A stretch of 64,000 bases of DNA from Streptomyces griseoaurantiacus. GTDB taxonomy: Bacteria > Actinomycetota > Actinomycetes > Streptomycetales > Streptomycetaceae. The stretch covers positions 1 to 64,000 of the forward strand of contig BNBP01000013.1 of the NCBI GenBank assembly GCA_014656015.1, read 5' to 3'. Positions within the stretch are counted from its first letter, which is position 1. Each line of letters begins with the position of its first letter. A program made the translations under genes and the position numbers. Below, one piece after another: positions 1-7,828 of this stretch. The notes beneath the pieces were generated by a model, which saw only the letters and a list, made by a program, of their open reading frames with translations, was not told the origin of the DNA and searched no databases.

Positions 1-55
1 CGTCCCGCTTGAACTCCTCCGTGTACCGCCTGCTGCGGTTGCTCTTGCTTCCCAC
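1..55 (-). CDS. IS3-family transposase OrfA, N-terminal fragment (cut by window edge)
   Basis: From a GTG at 55 the minus strand encodes GSKSNRSRRYTEEFKRD before the window ends. The RRYTEEFKRD signature is the beginning of the helix-turn-helix domain of IS3-family OrfA proteins, which bind the IS ends. The GTG has an AGGAAG ribosome-binding site about 10 nt upstream. Only about 18 residues are present, so intactness of the transposase cannot be judged. Confidence 0.75.
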   Translation of the reverse strand, partial: MGSKSNRSRRYTEEFKRD

Positions 56-103
56 CTGGCACTACTTCCTCTGGAACCTCACGTCCCAGTTTCCAGGTGT
101 CCA
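1..103 (-). mobile_element. terminal part of an IS3-family insertion sequence
   Basis: Read on the minus strand, the left edge shows an IS-like terminus (TGGACACCTGGAAACTGGG, plus-strand complement at 85-103), then an AGAGGAAG ribosome-binding site and the start of an OrfA. The tail beyond the left edge is not visible. The organisation (short terminal repeat, about 50 nt leader, OrfA start) is that of IS3-family elements common in Streptomyces. The exact outer end and any target-site duplication cannot be determined from one end. Confidence 0.7.
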
Positions 104-146
104 GCATCGAGGGGAAGCTTCAGGGACCTCGTCGACACTGATCGGC

Positions 147-674
147 ATGGGGGATAGCACGGTGTGGGTCGCGGCCTTTACTGGAGGTACGGCCGTATTT
201 GCAAGCTGGGTAACCAACTTAGGGAACGTACGGGCCGCCCGGGTCCAGGCCGAGGCCTCGGCACAGGCCCAGCACCGGGGACAGGTACGCGAACTGCGGC
301 GGGCCGCATACCTGGAGCTGATGGGACACGCTCACATCGTCGGTGAGTTGTACCGGAGGGTGCTGGACGCGTTCCACCAAATCACCGACCCGGACCAACA
401 ACTGACGCGCTTCGAGGAATTACGTTCGGAGCTGCGCGAGGCTTACGACCCTCTCATGCACAGCGTCCGTGTCGTCGTCCTGGAGGGGCCGTCCTCCACC
501 GCCGAAGCAGCCCAAGCCGTCCTGAACGCAGCACGGGAGACCAGCCGGTGCTTGTGGCGTATCACCTGTAATGACGCGGACGCACGTGCCCGTTTCGACG
601 AGGTGCAGGCGACATACCTACGGTGCCTGGGAAGGTTCGTCGACGCTGCACGCGCGGCGATGGAAGCCTTCTGA
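147..674 (+). CDS. hypothetical protein with N-terminal membrane segment and coiled coil
   Basis: Product of 175 aa. It starts with a hydrophobic stretch (about residues 3-22, VWVAAFTGGTAVFASWVTNL), followed by an Ala/Arg/Gln-rich, probably helical region (QAEASAQAQHRGQVRELRRAA), then a helical domain. This pattern is frequent in small proteins of actinobacterial integrative elements and phages, but no function is recognised. The reading frame stays open upstream to position 9, but that part lies in the IS terminus, so ATG 147 is preferred although no strong ribosome-binding site precedes it. Its role in the element ending near 2921 is unknown. Confidence 0.6.
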   Translation: MGDSTVWVAAFTGGTAVFASWVTNLGNVRAARVQAEASAQAQHRGQVRELRRAAYLELMGHAHIVGELYRRVLDAFHQITDPDQQLTRFEELRSELREAYDPLMHSVRVVVLEGPSSTAEAAQAVLNAARETSRCLWRITCNDADARARFDEVQATYLRCLGRFVDAARAAMEAF

Positions 675-807
675 TTGGTATCGGCGGTTCAGTGCCCCCC
701 GAGTGCTCGCAGCTTCCCAAGCTCAGGGCTTCGGCCACCGGATACGCAGTGGCCACCTGACGCGTGGTTCTGTAGCTTTCCCCCCATGACCGACAACCGC
801 TGGGGCA

Positions 808-1227
808 ATGCCGCGTAGGCGCCCGTCAGCCCTGCGGGGCGACCTCCCAATCCGCCTCTGGAGGCGGCGGTACCCGCTTATTGACCGCCTTTCAGGATCT
901 TGCACGGCTGACCTGCGTCGGTTAGAGCGGACCCGCTTCTGGCCCGAAGCCACAGAAGAAGCGTTCTGGCACTGGCAGGCCTATGCCCATGGCCCCCTCA
1001 GACAACTTGTAGATCCACGTACAGGTCCCGATTGCGGCATTCCTGAATGCGGGTGTTATGGCGCTGGCTTCCGCGAGCACCTCGAAGCCGTGCTTCACGC
1101 ACTGCCCAGGAAGAGCGCGCGTGAGTTGCGTGCCCTCGTGTGGGCTCTCGACGGGCGGATTCTGGCAAGGGCCAAGGTTATCCCGGCTGACAGCCTGGAT
1201 GTGCCCTGGTGGCGGGGTCAGCTCTAG
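808..1227 (+). CDS. hypothetical protein, possibly N-terminally frameshifted
   Basis: Product of 139 aa, Arg/Trp-rich, with a compact Cys/Gly motif CGIPECGCYGAG around residues 76-87 and a C-terminal helical segment (REHLEAVLHALPRKSARELRALVWAL). Not recognised as a characterised family. Upstream, ATG 786 opens a frame reading MTDNRWGNAA that stops at 816; removing one base there joins it smoothly to RRPSALRGDLPIRL of the present protein, so the real N-terminus may have been lost by a +1 indel. It sits among genes of the integrated element. Confidence 0.5.
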   Translation: MPRRRPSALRGDLPIRLWRRRYPLIDRLSGSCTADLRRLERTRFWPEATEEAFWHWQAYAHGPLRQLVDPRTGPDCGIPECGCYGAGFREHLEAVLHALPRKSARELRALVWALDGRILARAKVIPADSLDVPWWRGQL

Positions 1228-1762
1228 GGACCACAGGCGACCGTCTCAGATTCCGTCTCATTCAGCCCCGTTCACAGCCGTTCAGGCGAGACCCTCAGAT
1301 GTCCCCGCGTCGGCAGCCGACCGCCCATGAACGCCCCCGTACACACCCCACGACCTCACCTACACAGTTGGAGAGCATGTTCGACCAGCCCCGGCTCTGG
1401 TTTCCTCGGGGCACATTCACAACCTGTTGACCATGGAGGCCGAGCACTCACCGGATCCTCGTTGTCAGTGCCTGCCGATAGCCTGGAGAGTTCACGCCTT
1501 CACACCCATCGACACTACATCTAGTGGCAGCACTGCCTGACACCCACAAATTATGGGATGTTGCTTGCTGACGGAGCGTCGAGAGTGCTCTACTGATGTT
1601 GGAAAGAACCAACAAGGCCCCACGCAGGGGCCTCGATTTCGGTGTCGAGCTCCACATGGGGCCTAGTGCGTTGGTGGCGCCCTCGGACCCTACAGCGGCA
1701 AGCGTCAGCTTCCAAGAGCGACGTCTGGCCGGAGCTCGGCCCACGCCTGAGAGGTGGCGTGA
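1228..1762. other. 535-bp stretch without a convincing gene
   Basis: No open frame has coding character here. Composition is less GC-biased than in the core genome. The only clear structure is the short hairpin at 1615-1633 (listed separately). It probably holds the promoter and leader of the gene at 1763. A frame from ATG 1596 (MLERTNKAPRRGLDF...) runs through the hairpin and into the next gene and is not considered real. Confidence 0.5.
1615..1633 (+). terminator. small hairpin, terminator or attenuator
   Basis: AGGCCCC (1615-1621) pairs with GGGGCCT (1627-1633) around a 5-nt loop ACGCA. It lies 130 nt upstream of the gene at 1763, so it could attenuate that gene or end a short upstream transcript. 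No U-tract follows, which is common in Streptomyces. Confidence 0.45.
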
Positions 1763-2740
1763 ATGGCTCAGAAGAGCTTCAGAAAGATCCCAGACTCAGT
1801 CCGGTCCAAGGTGGCCAACCTGCCGAGCAACGAGTACCAGGTTGGTGTTCTGCGGTCGTATCGCGTCTCGGATCTTGAGTCCGACCTGCTGGCACACCTG
1901 GAGGTTTCCGTCCAGGCTGGGAGCATAGTTGTCCCGCCGACGAGTCTTCCACCCGCCGAGCGAGGGCGATTCTCGAAGTGGAACCTTGTGGGCAGGATCG
2001 TGCGCCGAACTGACCTGCCGAAGGTATCTCGGTCCTGGGGCTTTGAGACTCCCAACTTCGGTGACTGGTCTAAGGGCAGTCACACCATCACGTTCACTCG
2101 GCAGGTCTATCAGGTAGAGCACCTGTACGGACAGCAGATCGTCATCGCTATGGAAGAGGTATCCAGCAACGACGATCAGGTGACCATAGCTTTCCGGGTC
2201 GACAGCATCCTCGACCGCACGGCTGCCGGCCATGACGCGGATCTACTCTTCGCGCTCTGCCTGCTTCAAGAGAACGTGGGAGCCGTAGACGTGGTGGCTC
2301 GTACCACGTCCACGGATGAGTGGGCGCGGGCGATGGCGCTTAACTGGGAGTTTCTCCCCGTCGGTACCCGTGAAGCGGATGCTGTCATCAGTGACCTGAC
2401 TCAGCGCCTGCGCCTGAACAGAGAGGACCCTCGACGAGAAGGCGTAGAGGCCCGGTTGGCAGCGTTGCTTGCGCTCAGTCCCGAGCGGGTGCTCTACGGC
2501 ACCAGCGGCTTCCAGCGCTACATAGGCGCGCAGTTCGCGCCTGGCCTGGTCGTCTTCGAGAACGCCCGATACGGGAACGCGATCTACGTGATGTTTGAGG
2601 ACTGGGAGAAACTCAGCAAGAGATCGCGCCTAGATCTTTTGGCTGGGAGCGGTCGCGGCTTCGAACGGATCACCCATCGGCGAGGCTGGGAAGGTCGGCT
2701 GAGGCACGCCGTACAGACCCGTCGGAACGACAGCACGTAA
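1763..2740 (+). CDS. hypothetical protein of the integrated element
   Basis: Product of 325 aa; start ATG 1763 is preceded by GAGAGGTG at good spacing. The sequence looks soluble, without signal peptide or membrane segment, and mixes beta-rich (about residues 90-150, SHTITFTRQVYQVEHLYGQQ) and helical regions (DLTQRLRLNRED, RLAALLALS). A motif ALNWEFLPVGTREAD is near the middle. No catalytic signature or known domain is recognised. It is the last gene before the tRNA-Pro fragment, a position that often holds cargo (defence, regulatory or accessory functions) in such elements; that role is inference only. Confidence 0.6.
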   Translation: MAQKSFRKIPDSVRSKVANLPSNEYQVGVLRSYRVSDLESDLLAHLEVSVQAGSIVVPPTSLPPAERGRFSKWNLVGRIVRRTDLPKVSRSWGFETPNFGDWSKGSHTITFTRQVYQVEHLYGQQIVIAMEEVSSNDDQVTIAFRVDSILDRTAAGHDADLLFALCLLQENVGAVDVVARTTSTDEWARAMALNWEFLPVGTREADAVISDLTQRLRLNREDPRREGVEARLAALLALSPERVLYGTSGFQRYIGAQFAPGLVVFENARYGNAIYVMFEDWEKLSKRSRLDLLAGSGRGFERITHRRGWEGRLRHAVQTRRNDST

Positions 2741-2880
2741 GCTAGTTGCAGGGGGCCGCAGTGAGTGTCTAACTGCGTGACAACGCCCACGAACACCGGC
2801 GAACAAGCACGAACGCCAGTGGACCATCAGCGCAGGCGAGAGCCGCACCAGCCCAAGGCAGCACCCCCACCCAACTTGCT

Positions 2881-2921
2881 CCGGGACGAAGAGGTCGTGG
2901 GTTCAAATCCCGCCATCCCGA
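2881..2921 (+). other. 3' fragment of tRNA-Pro(CGG): likely attachment site of an integrated element
   Basis: The segment folds as the 3' part of a tRNA: anticodon-loop remainder with CGG at 2882-2884, anticodon-stem 3' strand CGAAG (2887-2891), variable loop, T-arm GTGGG-TTCAAAT-CCCGC (2897-2913), acceptor 3' strand CATCCCG (2914-2920) and discriminator A. The 5' half is absent: upstream bases do not pair with the anticodon stem. Elements such as pSAM2 (known to use a tRNA-Pro) integrate by a tyrosine integrase at the tRNA 3' end and leave such a fragment at their far border. The element therefore lies to the left (positions below 2881) and the original chromosome begins to the right. Confidence 0.8.
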
Positions 2922-2937
2922 CAGCCAAAACAGCAGG

Positions 2938-2969
2938 TGAGGGCCCTACCGTTCGCAGTAGGGCCCTCA
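2938..2969. terminator. strong bidirectional terminator
   Basis: A perfect 12-bp stem TGAGGGCCCTAC (2938-2949) / GTAGGGCCCTCA (2958-2969) with an 8-nt loop. It lies 16 nt after the tRNA fragment and just past the end of the minus-strand gene 3027-3836. It was probably the native terminator of the intact tRNA-Pro gene and also serves the convergent channel gene. Confidence 0.85.
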
Positions 2970-3026
2970 GGTGTTTCCAGGTGTGTGCTGTTGCGTGGTG
3001 CTCGGGCGCGGCCGCGCCTCGTGGTC

Positions 3027-3836
3027 TCAGGAGTCGTCCTCCGCCGAGGGCTCCTCCTCGTTCAGGACCGGGGCGCTGCGGATGAGGCGGAGGGCTGTGG
3101 TGAGGAGGAGGCCGCCGGTGATGTTGCCGAGGACGGACCAGGCGAGCCAGGGGAGCCAGTCGGCGTAGCCGTAGGGGGTGTGGCCGGTGTGGAGGCCGGC
3201 GAAGGCGAGGAGGGAGTCGAGGACCGAGTGCCACAGGCCGAAGCCGGCCAGGACGAAGGCGGCGATGATCGAGGCGGTGATCTTGCCGGTCATGGAGTCG
3301 GTGCCGTGGTGCATGCGGGTCATCAGGGTGATGACGCCGCCGCCGAGCACGCTCAGGCAGAACGTGCTCAGCGAGTAGCCCCCGTTCACGAAGTGGGCCC
3401 CGGTCGTGGCCGCGGTGTGGTGCAGCTCGGGGAATGCCTGGATGACGATCCAGGTGAAGATCCAGCCGCCGACCAGGTTCATCACCAGGACCGTCGCCCA
3501 CAGGCGTGCCAGGTCGAGCCAGGTGGCCGCGCCGGCGATCACCGTCGTGACGGGGACCAGGAAGCCCTCGGTGAAGAGTTCGCTGTGGCCGAGCAGCAGG
3601 GCGATGAGGCCGATGGAGAAGGCCAGTCCGGACAGCAGTTCGCTGCCGGTCTCGTGCCGTACGAACAGCAGCGCCATGATGCCGACGCCGACGTCGATGC
3701 CGCCGAGCAGCGAGGTGGCCACCAGTGACGCCCAGGTGCGGTGCAGCCGGGGCCGTCCCTCGGCGATGATGCGTTCCGCGGCCTCGGCGACCCGTCGTTC
3801 CCCGGGGCCCCGCATGATCCGTTCGTCCGGCTGCAT
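3027..3836 (-). CDS. formate/nitrite transporter (FNT) family channel
   Basis: Product of 269 aa with about six membrane segments and the FNT arrangement. The first hydrophobic part contains LVATSLLGGIDVGVGIMALL, followed by a GHSELFTEGFLVPVT segment typical of family members, then helices near residues 105-135, 155-185, 190-215 and 230-250. FNT proteins are pentameric channels for small monovalent anions such as formate, nitrite or hydrosulfide. The long Asp/Glu-rich C-terminus is cytoplasmic. The substrate cannot be read from the sequence. The small membrane-protein gene at 3924-4103 lies 87 bp upstream on the same strand and may be cotranscribed. Confidence 0.85.
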   Translation of the reverse strand: MQPDERIMRGPGERRVAEAAERIIAEGRPRLHRTWASLVATSLLGGIDVGVGIMALLFVRHETGSELLSGLAFSIGLIALLLGHSELFTEGFLVPVTTVIAGAATWLDLARLWATVLVMNLVGGWIFTWIVIQAFPELHHTAATTGAHFVNGGYSLSTFCLSVLGGGVITLMTRMHHGTDSMTGKITASIIAAFVLAGFGLWHSVLDSLLAFAGLHTGHTPYGYADWLPWLAWSVLGNITGGLLLTTALRLIRSAPVLNEEEPSAEDDS

Positions 3837-3923
3837 CGTTTCCTCCGGTCGCGCGTGAGTGACCGATGCATCTTCGGTGACGGTGGGGCCCGGAGCGCGT
3901 CACCCACGCCGTCCCGCTGCCCA

Positions 3924-4103
3924 CTACGCCTCGCGGTCCGGTTGCCGCGGTTCCACCGCCCGGCCCGGTACCAGGACGGCGAGGGTGCGGCGGGCTTCCC
4001 GTCGCAGGGTGTCCCGTCCGGAGAAGGTCGCGGTCAGCGCGAGGACGGAGACCGTGCTGCCGTAGAACACGGCGGTGATGGTGGAGAGCAGCCCGACCGT
4101 CAT
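3924..4103 (-). CDS. small single-pass membrane protein
   Basis: A 59-aa frame from ATG 4103, preceded by GAAGAAAGG, encoding MTVGLLSTITAVFYGSTVSV followed by more hydrophobic residues, then a basic segment (GRDTLRREARRTL) and a short C-tail. One transmembrane helix (about residues 3-28) with a positively charged cytoplasmic side is predicted by eye. Function unknown. Its position upstream of the FNT channel suggests a shared transcript, but nothing shows that the products interact. Confidence 0.6.
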   Translation of the reverse strand: MTVGLLSTITAVFYGSTVSVLALTATFSGRDTLRREARRTLAVLVPGRAVEPRQPDREA

Positions 4104-4248
4104 CGGGCACGCACCTTTCTTCCCCCGCTCGGCCCGTCCGGTTCGCGGCCCCCGCGCGGTCCGGTTCGGACGTGGATGCGTCTGTGTTCACTGTAGGTGC
4201 GTCGTCAAGTGCGCCTCGGGTCCGCTTCGTCGGGGTCCGCGCCGGGTC

Positions 4249-4632
4249 TCAGGCGTCGAAGCTGTCGCGGGCGCGTTCGATGTGGGTGAGGTGCTGCTGG
4301 GTCCAGCCGCAGAGGGAGTCGACCGCGATGTACAGGCCCCGGCCCGGCTCGGTGAGGGTGTACTCCACGCGCGGGGGCACGGTGGGGTACACCTCGCGGT
4401 CGACCAAGCCGTTGCGTTCCAGCATGCGCAGGTTCTGGGTGAGCATCTTGTGGCTGATGCCCTCGACCTCGTTGCGCAGTTCGTTGAAGCGCAGGGTGTG
4501 CTCGTGGAGGGCTCCGATGATCAGGAGTGCCCACTTGTTGGCGACGTCCGAGAAGATCTCCCTGGCCAGGGAGTCGGCGCGCCGCAGGTCGGCGTCCTCG
4601 GGCAGGCCCTTGAGCTGTTGCTTGGTCACCAT
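4249..4632 (-). CDS. HxlR-family transcriptional regulator
   Basis: Product of 127 aa from ATG 4632; the frame stays open further upstream, but this start gives the usual family length and N-terminus (MVTKQQLKGLPEDADLRRAD). The core has the winged-helix signature of HxlR proteins: KWALLIIGAL, RFNELRNEVEGISHKMLTQN, RMLERNGLVDREVYPTVPPR and VEYTLTEPG. These dimeric regulators often control adjacent divergent genes and respond to electrophiles or redox stress, although the conserved N-terminal Cys of the HypR type is not visible. The divergent neighbour is the broken RidA-like gene at 4767. Confidence 0.88.
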   Translation of the reverse strand: MVTKQQLKGLPEDADLRRADSLAREIFSDVANKWALLIIGALHEHTLRFNELRNEVEGISHKMLTQNLRMLERNGLVDREVYPTVPPRVEYTLTEPGRGLYIAVDSLCGWTQQHLTHIERARDSFDA

Positions 4633-4652
4633 CGGGTTCCCCAGTCGCCAAA

Positions 4653-4664
4653 AAGTACGTTCTT
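4653..4664. promoter_or_regulatory. candidate HxlR operator
   Basis: AAGTACGTTCTT is a 12-nt near-palindrome (10 of 12 positions symmetric) in the 134-bp divergent interval between the HxlR gene and the RidA-like gene. Location and symmetry fit a self-operator for the HxlR dimer. Inferred only from position. Confidence 0.4.
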
Positions 4665-4766
4665 CCAGGTCAGCGGCAACTCTCCTACAGTTCCCCAGTA
4701 ACCGCAAGAGAGCGCCTACGTCCAGTGGCGAGGGCGGCTCAGGCATTCCGATGGAGGGCGAGCACC

Positions 4767-5171
4767 ATGGCCGGCAACGATGTCCTCAGCTACGGCATCC
4801 CGGCCGAGCGACTTCGGCTACGCACGGGTGATCAGGTCCGGTGAGCTGATCCATGTCTTCGGGCAGGTGGCGTTCGACGAGGCGGGCGAGTTCCCGCACC
4901 CCGGCGACTTCGCCGCCCAGCTCGAGCGGAAACCTGCGCCGACATGGACCGGGTCCTCGACCACTACGGCGGCGCCACCCGCGATCAGATCGTCTCGCGG
5001 ACCGTGTACATGGTGGGGGTGCGGCGGAACGCCGCGGCGGCGTCGGAGGGCGATCTGAAGTACTTCGGTGACCACCGGCCGGCCGCCACGGTTCTGGGGG
5101 TCACCGAGCCGGCCGTGCCCGGGCAGGTGATGGAGATCGCCTTCGTCGTCGACATGCGGCTGCCCGCCTGA
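4767..5171 (+). pseudogene. RidA/YjgF-family protein interrupted by two indels
   Basis: Three frames together encode one RidA-like protein. The first reads MAGNDVLSYGIPAE from ATG 4767. Near 4809 an extra base shifts to the frame reading DFGYARVIRSGELIHVFGQV. Near 4931 two extra bases shift back to the first frame, reading CADMDRVLDHYGGATRDQIV to the stop at 5171. Without the first shift, translation would stop at 4842. RidA proteins are trimeric enamine/imine deaminases of about 130 aa; the restored product would be about that length, with the C-terminal GQVMEIAFVVDMRL. Either the gene is recently inactivated or the assembly has two errors. It is divergent from the HxlR regulator, its likely controller. 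Confidence 0.75.
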
Positions 5172-5226
5172 GGCCGCAAGGCGGACGGGCACGGGCCCAC
5201 CGGGGGCCGCGGAATCGGTGCGGCGC

Positions 5227-7014
5227 TCAGTAGCGCGGGACGACCACCGTGAAGGTGGTGCCCTCGGCGAGGGTGCTGCGGACGGTGATCGTTCCGCCAT
5301 GGGCCTCGGTCAGCTTACGGGCGATGGAGAGTCCGAGGCCGCTGCCGCCGGTGCGGCGGTTGCGGGACTTCTCGGCCCGCCAGAACCGGTCGAATATGTG
5401 CGGGAGGTCCTCGGGGGCGATGCCGCTGCCGGTGTCCCGGACCTCTATCCGCACCTCGTCCCCGAGGTGCCGGCAGGTGAGGCTGATGCGGCCGCCGCTC
5501 GGCGTGTGGCGTACGGCGTTGCCCACCAGGTTGCCGATGACCTGCCGCAGCCGGAGCGGGTCGGCGCACACCTCGTGCTTGTCCTCGTCGACGTGGATCT
5601 CCAGTGCGACGCCCGCGTGCTCCGCCCGGCTGCGCTGTCCCGCGACGACCTGGTCGAGGATGTCCGCCACGCGCACCATCTCGTAGTGGAGGGCGAGTTC
5701 GCCGGTGTCCGCGGCGGCCAGGTCCCGCAGGTCGTCGATGATGTGCTGCAGCGCTCCGGCCTCGTCGAAGAGGAGGTCGAGGAGTTGCCGGTCGGTCGGC
5801 GCGATGCCGTCCTGGGCCGCCTCCAGCCAGCTGCGGATGTTGGTCAGGGGACTGCGCAGTTCGTGGGCGACGTCGTTGACCATCGACGTGCGCTGCGCCT
5901 CCAGCAACTCCCGCCGTTCGGCCAGGTCGTTGAACGCGGCGGTGAGGTGGCCGATCTCGTCGTTGCCGCGCACCGGGATGCGGATGTTGCGGTCGGCGGG
6001 CTGCCGGGTCGCGTCGATGAGCGAGCGCAGGGGGCGGATGAGGCGCAGCCCGACGACGACGGTGATGCCCACGGTGACGGCCAGGACGAGCGCGGCGGCG
6101 CCGGCGACGCGCCGCACGCCGTCGCCGGTCAGGGTGAGCCGGGAGGAACCGCCCGCGTGCGCGTCCGTGCCGAGGAACAGGGACGCCGGGGGCGCCACGT
6201 AGGGGCGCAGTTGTTGCCGGCGTGCGTCCTCCAGGCACACGCGGGCCGTCGGGTCGGCGCTGGTCCTCGGTCGCGGGCCGAGGAGCCACACCGCGAAGTC
6301 GGGCGTCACCTCGACCGAGTGGGGTTCGGCTCCGAGGCAGGCGGCGGTGCGTGTGGTCAGTTCCCTCATGGCCGCCCGCCGGGTGGGGAAGGCGTCCGAG
6401 CTGTCGGGGAGTTCGCAGGTCTCCGCGTACTTGTACTCCAGGACCGGGTTGGGGAAGCGCAGGTCCAGCCGGCCGCCGGGCAGTTCGACGACCTGCGGGT
6501 CGAGGCCACGGCGGCGCACGCAGGAGGCGGCCTTGGCGATCTGTTTCCGCTGCCGGGCGCGCTCCTTCGCCGTGAGGCGGTAGGGGCCGACGGCGCGCGG
6601 GTCGATGGGCCCCTCGCCCCGGTGCGCGAGGGCCGGGTCGACCTGCAGGGGGTCCACGGCGGCGGCCGGGCGGTCCGGCAGCCCGTGCGGTGTGCCGGGT
6701 GAGCCGGGCGAGCCGGCGAGCCGCCCGCGGGAGGGCGTGGTCAGCGTGATCGTGCGGTTCGTCTGCTTCGCGAGCCGGTTCACCAGGCCTTGCACGCCGT
6801 CCCAGTCGCGGTGCGTGGCCGCGTACCCGACGAGGGTGTCGTAGATCCGGGTGTCGCCCGAGATGGACCGGTCGCGTTCCGTGCGCAGGGTGTGTGTGGT
6901 GGCGGTGACCGTGAGCCAGGCCGTGACGGCGACCGCGCACAGGGCGATCACGACGGACGCCAGCAGCATCCGGACCAGCAGACTGCGGTGTGCCGGGACC
7001 TTACGCCGGGCCAT
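5227..7014 (-). CDS. sensor histidine kinase (HAMP-HisKA-HATPase)
   Basis: Product of 595 aa from ATG 7014, overlapping the response-regulator stop by 14 nt; earlier in-frame starts are less likely. Order of parts: membrane helix near residues 11-35, long extracytoplasmic sensor region to about 290 (Pro/Arg-rich, with several Cys), second membrane helix, HAMP, phosphoacceptor MVNDVAHELRSPLTNIRSW (His in HELRSP), and an HATPase domain with N box RLRQVIGNLVGNAVRHTP, DTGSGIAPEDLPHIFDRFWR and GGSGLGLSIA. Pairs with the regulator at 7001-7726. The divergent lipoprotein/MacB-like export operon is the likely target, and the signal may be an envelope-active compound (inference). Confidence 0.92.
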   Translation of the reverse strand: MARRKVPAHRSLLVRMLLASVVIALCAVAVTAWLTVTATTHTLRTERDRSISGDTRIYDTLVGYAATHRDWDGVQGLVNRLAKQTNRTITLTTPSRGRLAGSPGSPGTPHGLPDRPAAAVDPLQVDPALAHRGEGPIDPRAVGPYRLTAKERARQRKQIAKAASCVRRRGLDPQVVELPGGRLDLRFPNPVLEYKYAETCELPDSSDAFPTRRAAMRELTTRTAACLGAEPHSVEVTPDFAVWLLGPRPRTSADPTARVCLEDARRQQLRPYVAPPASLFLGTDAHAGGSSRLTLTGDGVRRVAGAAALVLAVTVGITVVVGLRLIRPLRSLIDATRQPADRNIRIPVRGNDEIGHLTAAFNDLAERRELLEAQRTSMVNDVAHELRSPLTNIRSWLEAAQDGIAPTDRQLLDLLFDEAGALQHIIDDLRDLAAADTGELALHYEMVRVADILDQVVAGQRSRAEHAGVALEIHVDEDKHEVCADPLRLRQVIGNLVGNAVRHTPSGGRISLTCRHLGDEVRIEVRDTGSGIAPEDLPHIFDRFWRAEKSRNRRTGGSGLGLSIARKLTEAHGGTITVRSTLAEGTTFTVVVPRY

Positions 7015-7726
7015 CGGTGTCCCCGCCGCTCCGCGGTGCGGCGGGGACACCGAGCTTGTAGCCGATGCCGTGGACGGTCAGCAGCCGGGCGGGGCGGCGC
7101 GGGTCGCGTTCCACCTTCTTGCGCAGGTGCATGATGTGCATGTCGATCGTGCGCTGGGTGGGCGCGGTGTCCCAGCCGCGCGTGCGTTCCAGCAGTTGCT
7201 GCCGGGTGAACACGCGCCCCGGTTCGGCCGCGAGGGTCGCCAGCACCGTGAACTCGCCGGCCGTGCAGTCGACGAGGCGGTCGTCCACCCACACCTCGTG
7301 GCGCAGCGGGTCCACGGTGAGGCCGTCGACCCGCAGGACGCCGTCGCGCCGCGGGACCGCCCGTTCGACCCGCCGCAGCAGGGTGCGCACCCGGGCCATC
7401 AGTTCGCGCGGGCTGTACGGCTTGCCGATGTAGTCGTCGGCGCCGAGGTCGAGGCCGAGCAGCAGATCGTCCTCGTTCGACCGTGCGGTCAGCATGAGGA
7501 TGGGCATCGCCGTCTCCTGCCGCAGGATCCGGCAGACGTCGAGGCCGTCGACGCCCGGCATCATCACGTCGAGCACGAGCAGATCCGGCCGGAGCCGCCG
7601 GGCGGCGTCGACGGCGGCACGGCCGTCGTGGGCGACCACCGTCTCGTACCCCTCGGCATCGAGATACAGGCGGAGCACCTCCGCCTGCCGCGGATCGTCC
7701 TCCGCTATCAGCACCCTGGCGTTCAT
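7001..7726 (-). CDS. OmpR/PhoB-family response regulator
   Basis: Product of 241 aa. The receiver domain starts MNARVLIAEDDPRQAEVL; the phosphoacceptor Asp is in LLVLDVMMPG (about residue 52) and the signalling Lys in GKPYSPREL. The C-terminal winged helix contains DCTAGEFTVLATLAAEPGRV, FTRQQLLERTRGWD and RTIDMHIMHLRKKVERDPRR. The gene is followed by the kinase with a 14-nt overlap, so the two are translationally coupled. It lies divergent from the lipoprotein gene at 7829; the 102-bp interval should hold both promoters. Confidence 0.95.
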   Translation of the reverse strand: MNARVLIAEDDPRQAEVLRLYLDAEGYETVVAHDGRAAVDAARRLRPDLLVLDVMMPGVDGLDVCRILRQETAMPILMLTARSNEDDLLLGLDLGADDYIGKPYSPRELMARVRTLLRRVERAVPRRDGVLRVDGLTVDPLRHEVWVDDRLVDCTAGEFTVLATLAAEPGRVFTRQQLLERTRGWDTAPTQRTIDMHIMHLRKKVERDPRRPARLLTVHGIGYKLGVPAAPRSGGDTDGPA

Positions 7727-7828
7727 GTTCCGGACTATATGAGCGGTCCGGCGGGGCTCCGGGAAAGCTGACAACTTCGATACATGAGGCTGACCGCGGT
7801 CTGATGCGGGCTCACCAGACTGCCCGGC

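Noticed and set aside
2881..2921. Complete tRNA-Pro gene
   Set aside because: The acceptor 5' strand, D-arm and 5' half of the anticodon stem are absent; only the 3' part is present.
2827..4191. Long minus-strand open frame covering the FNT gene
   Set aside because: It is a shadow frame caused by high GC; the protein is Arg/His/Pro-rich with no domain, while the 3027-3836 frame encodes a clear FNT channel.
5218..6702. Long plus-strand open frame antisense to the histidine kinase
   Set aside because: Gly/Arg/Val-rich product without recognisable domains, entirely antisense to a full HAMP-HisKA-HATPase protein.
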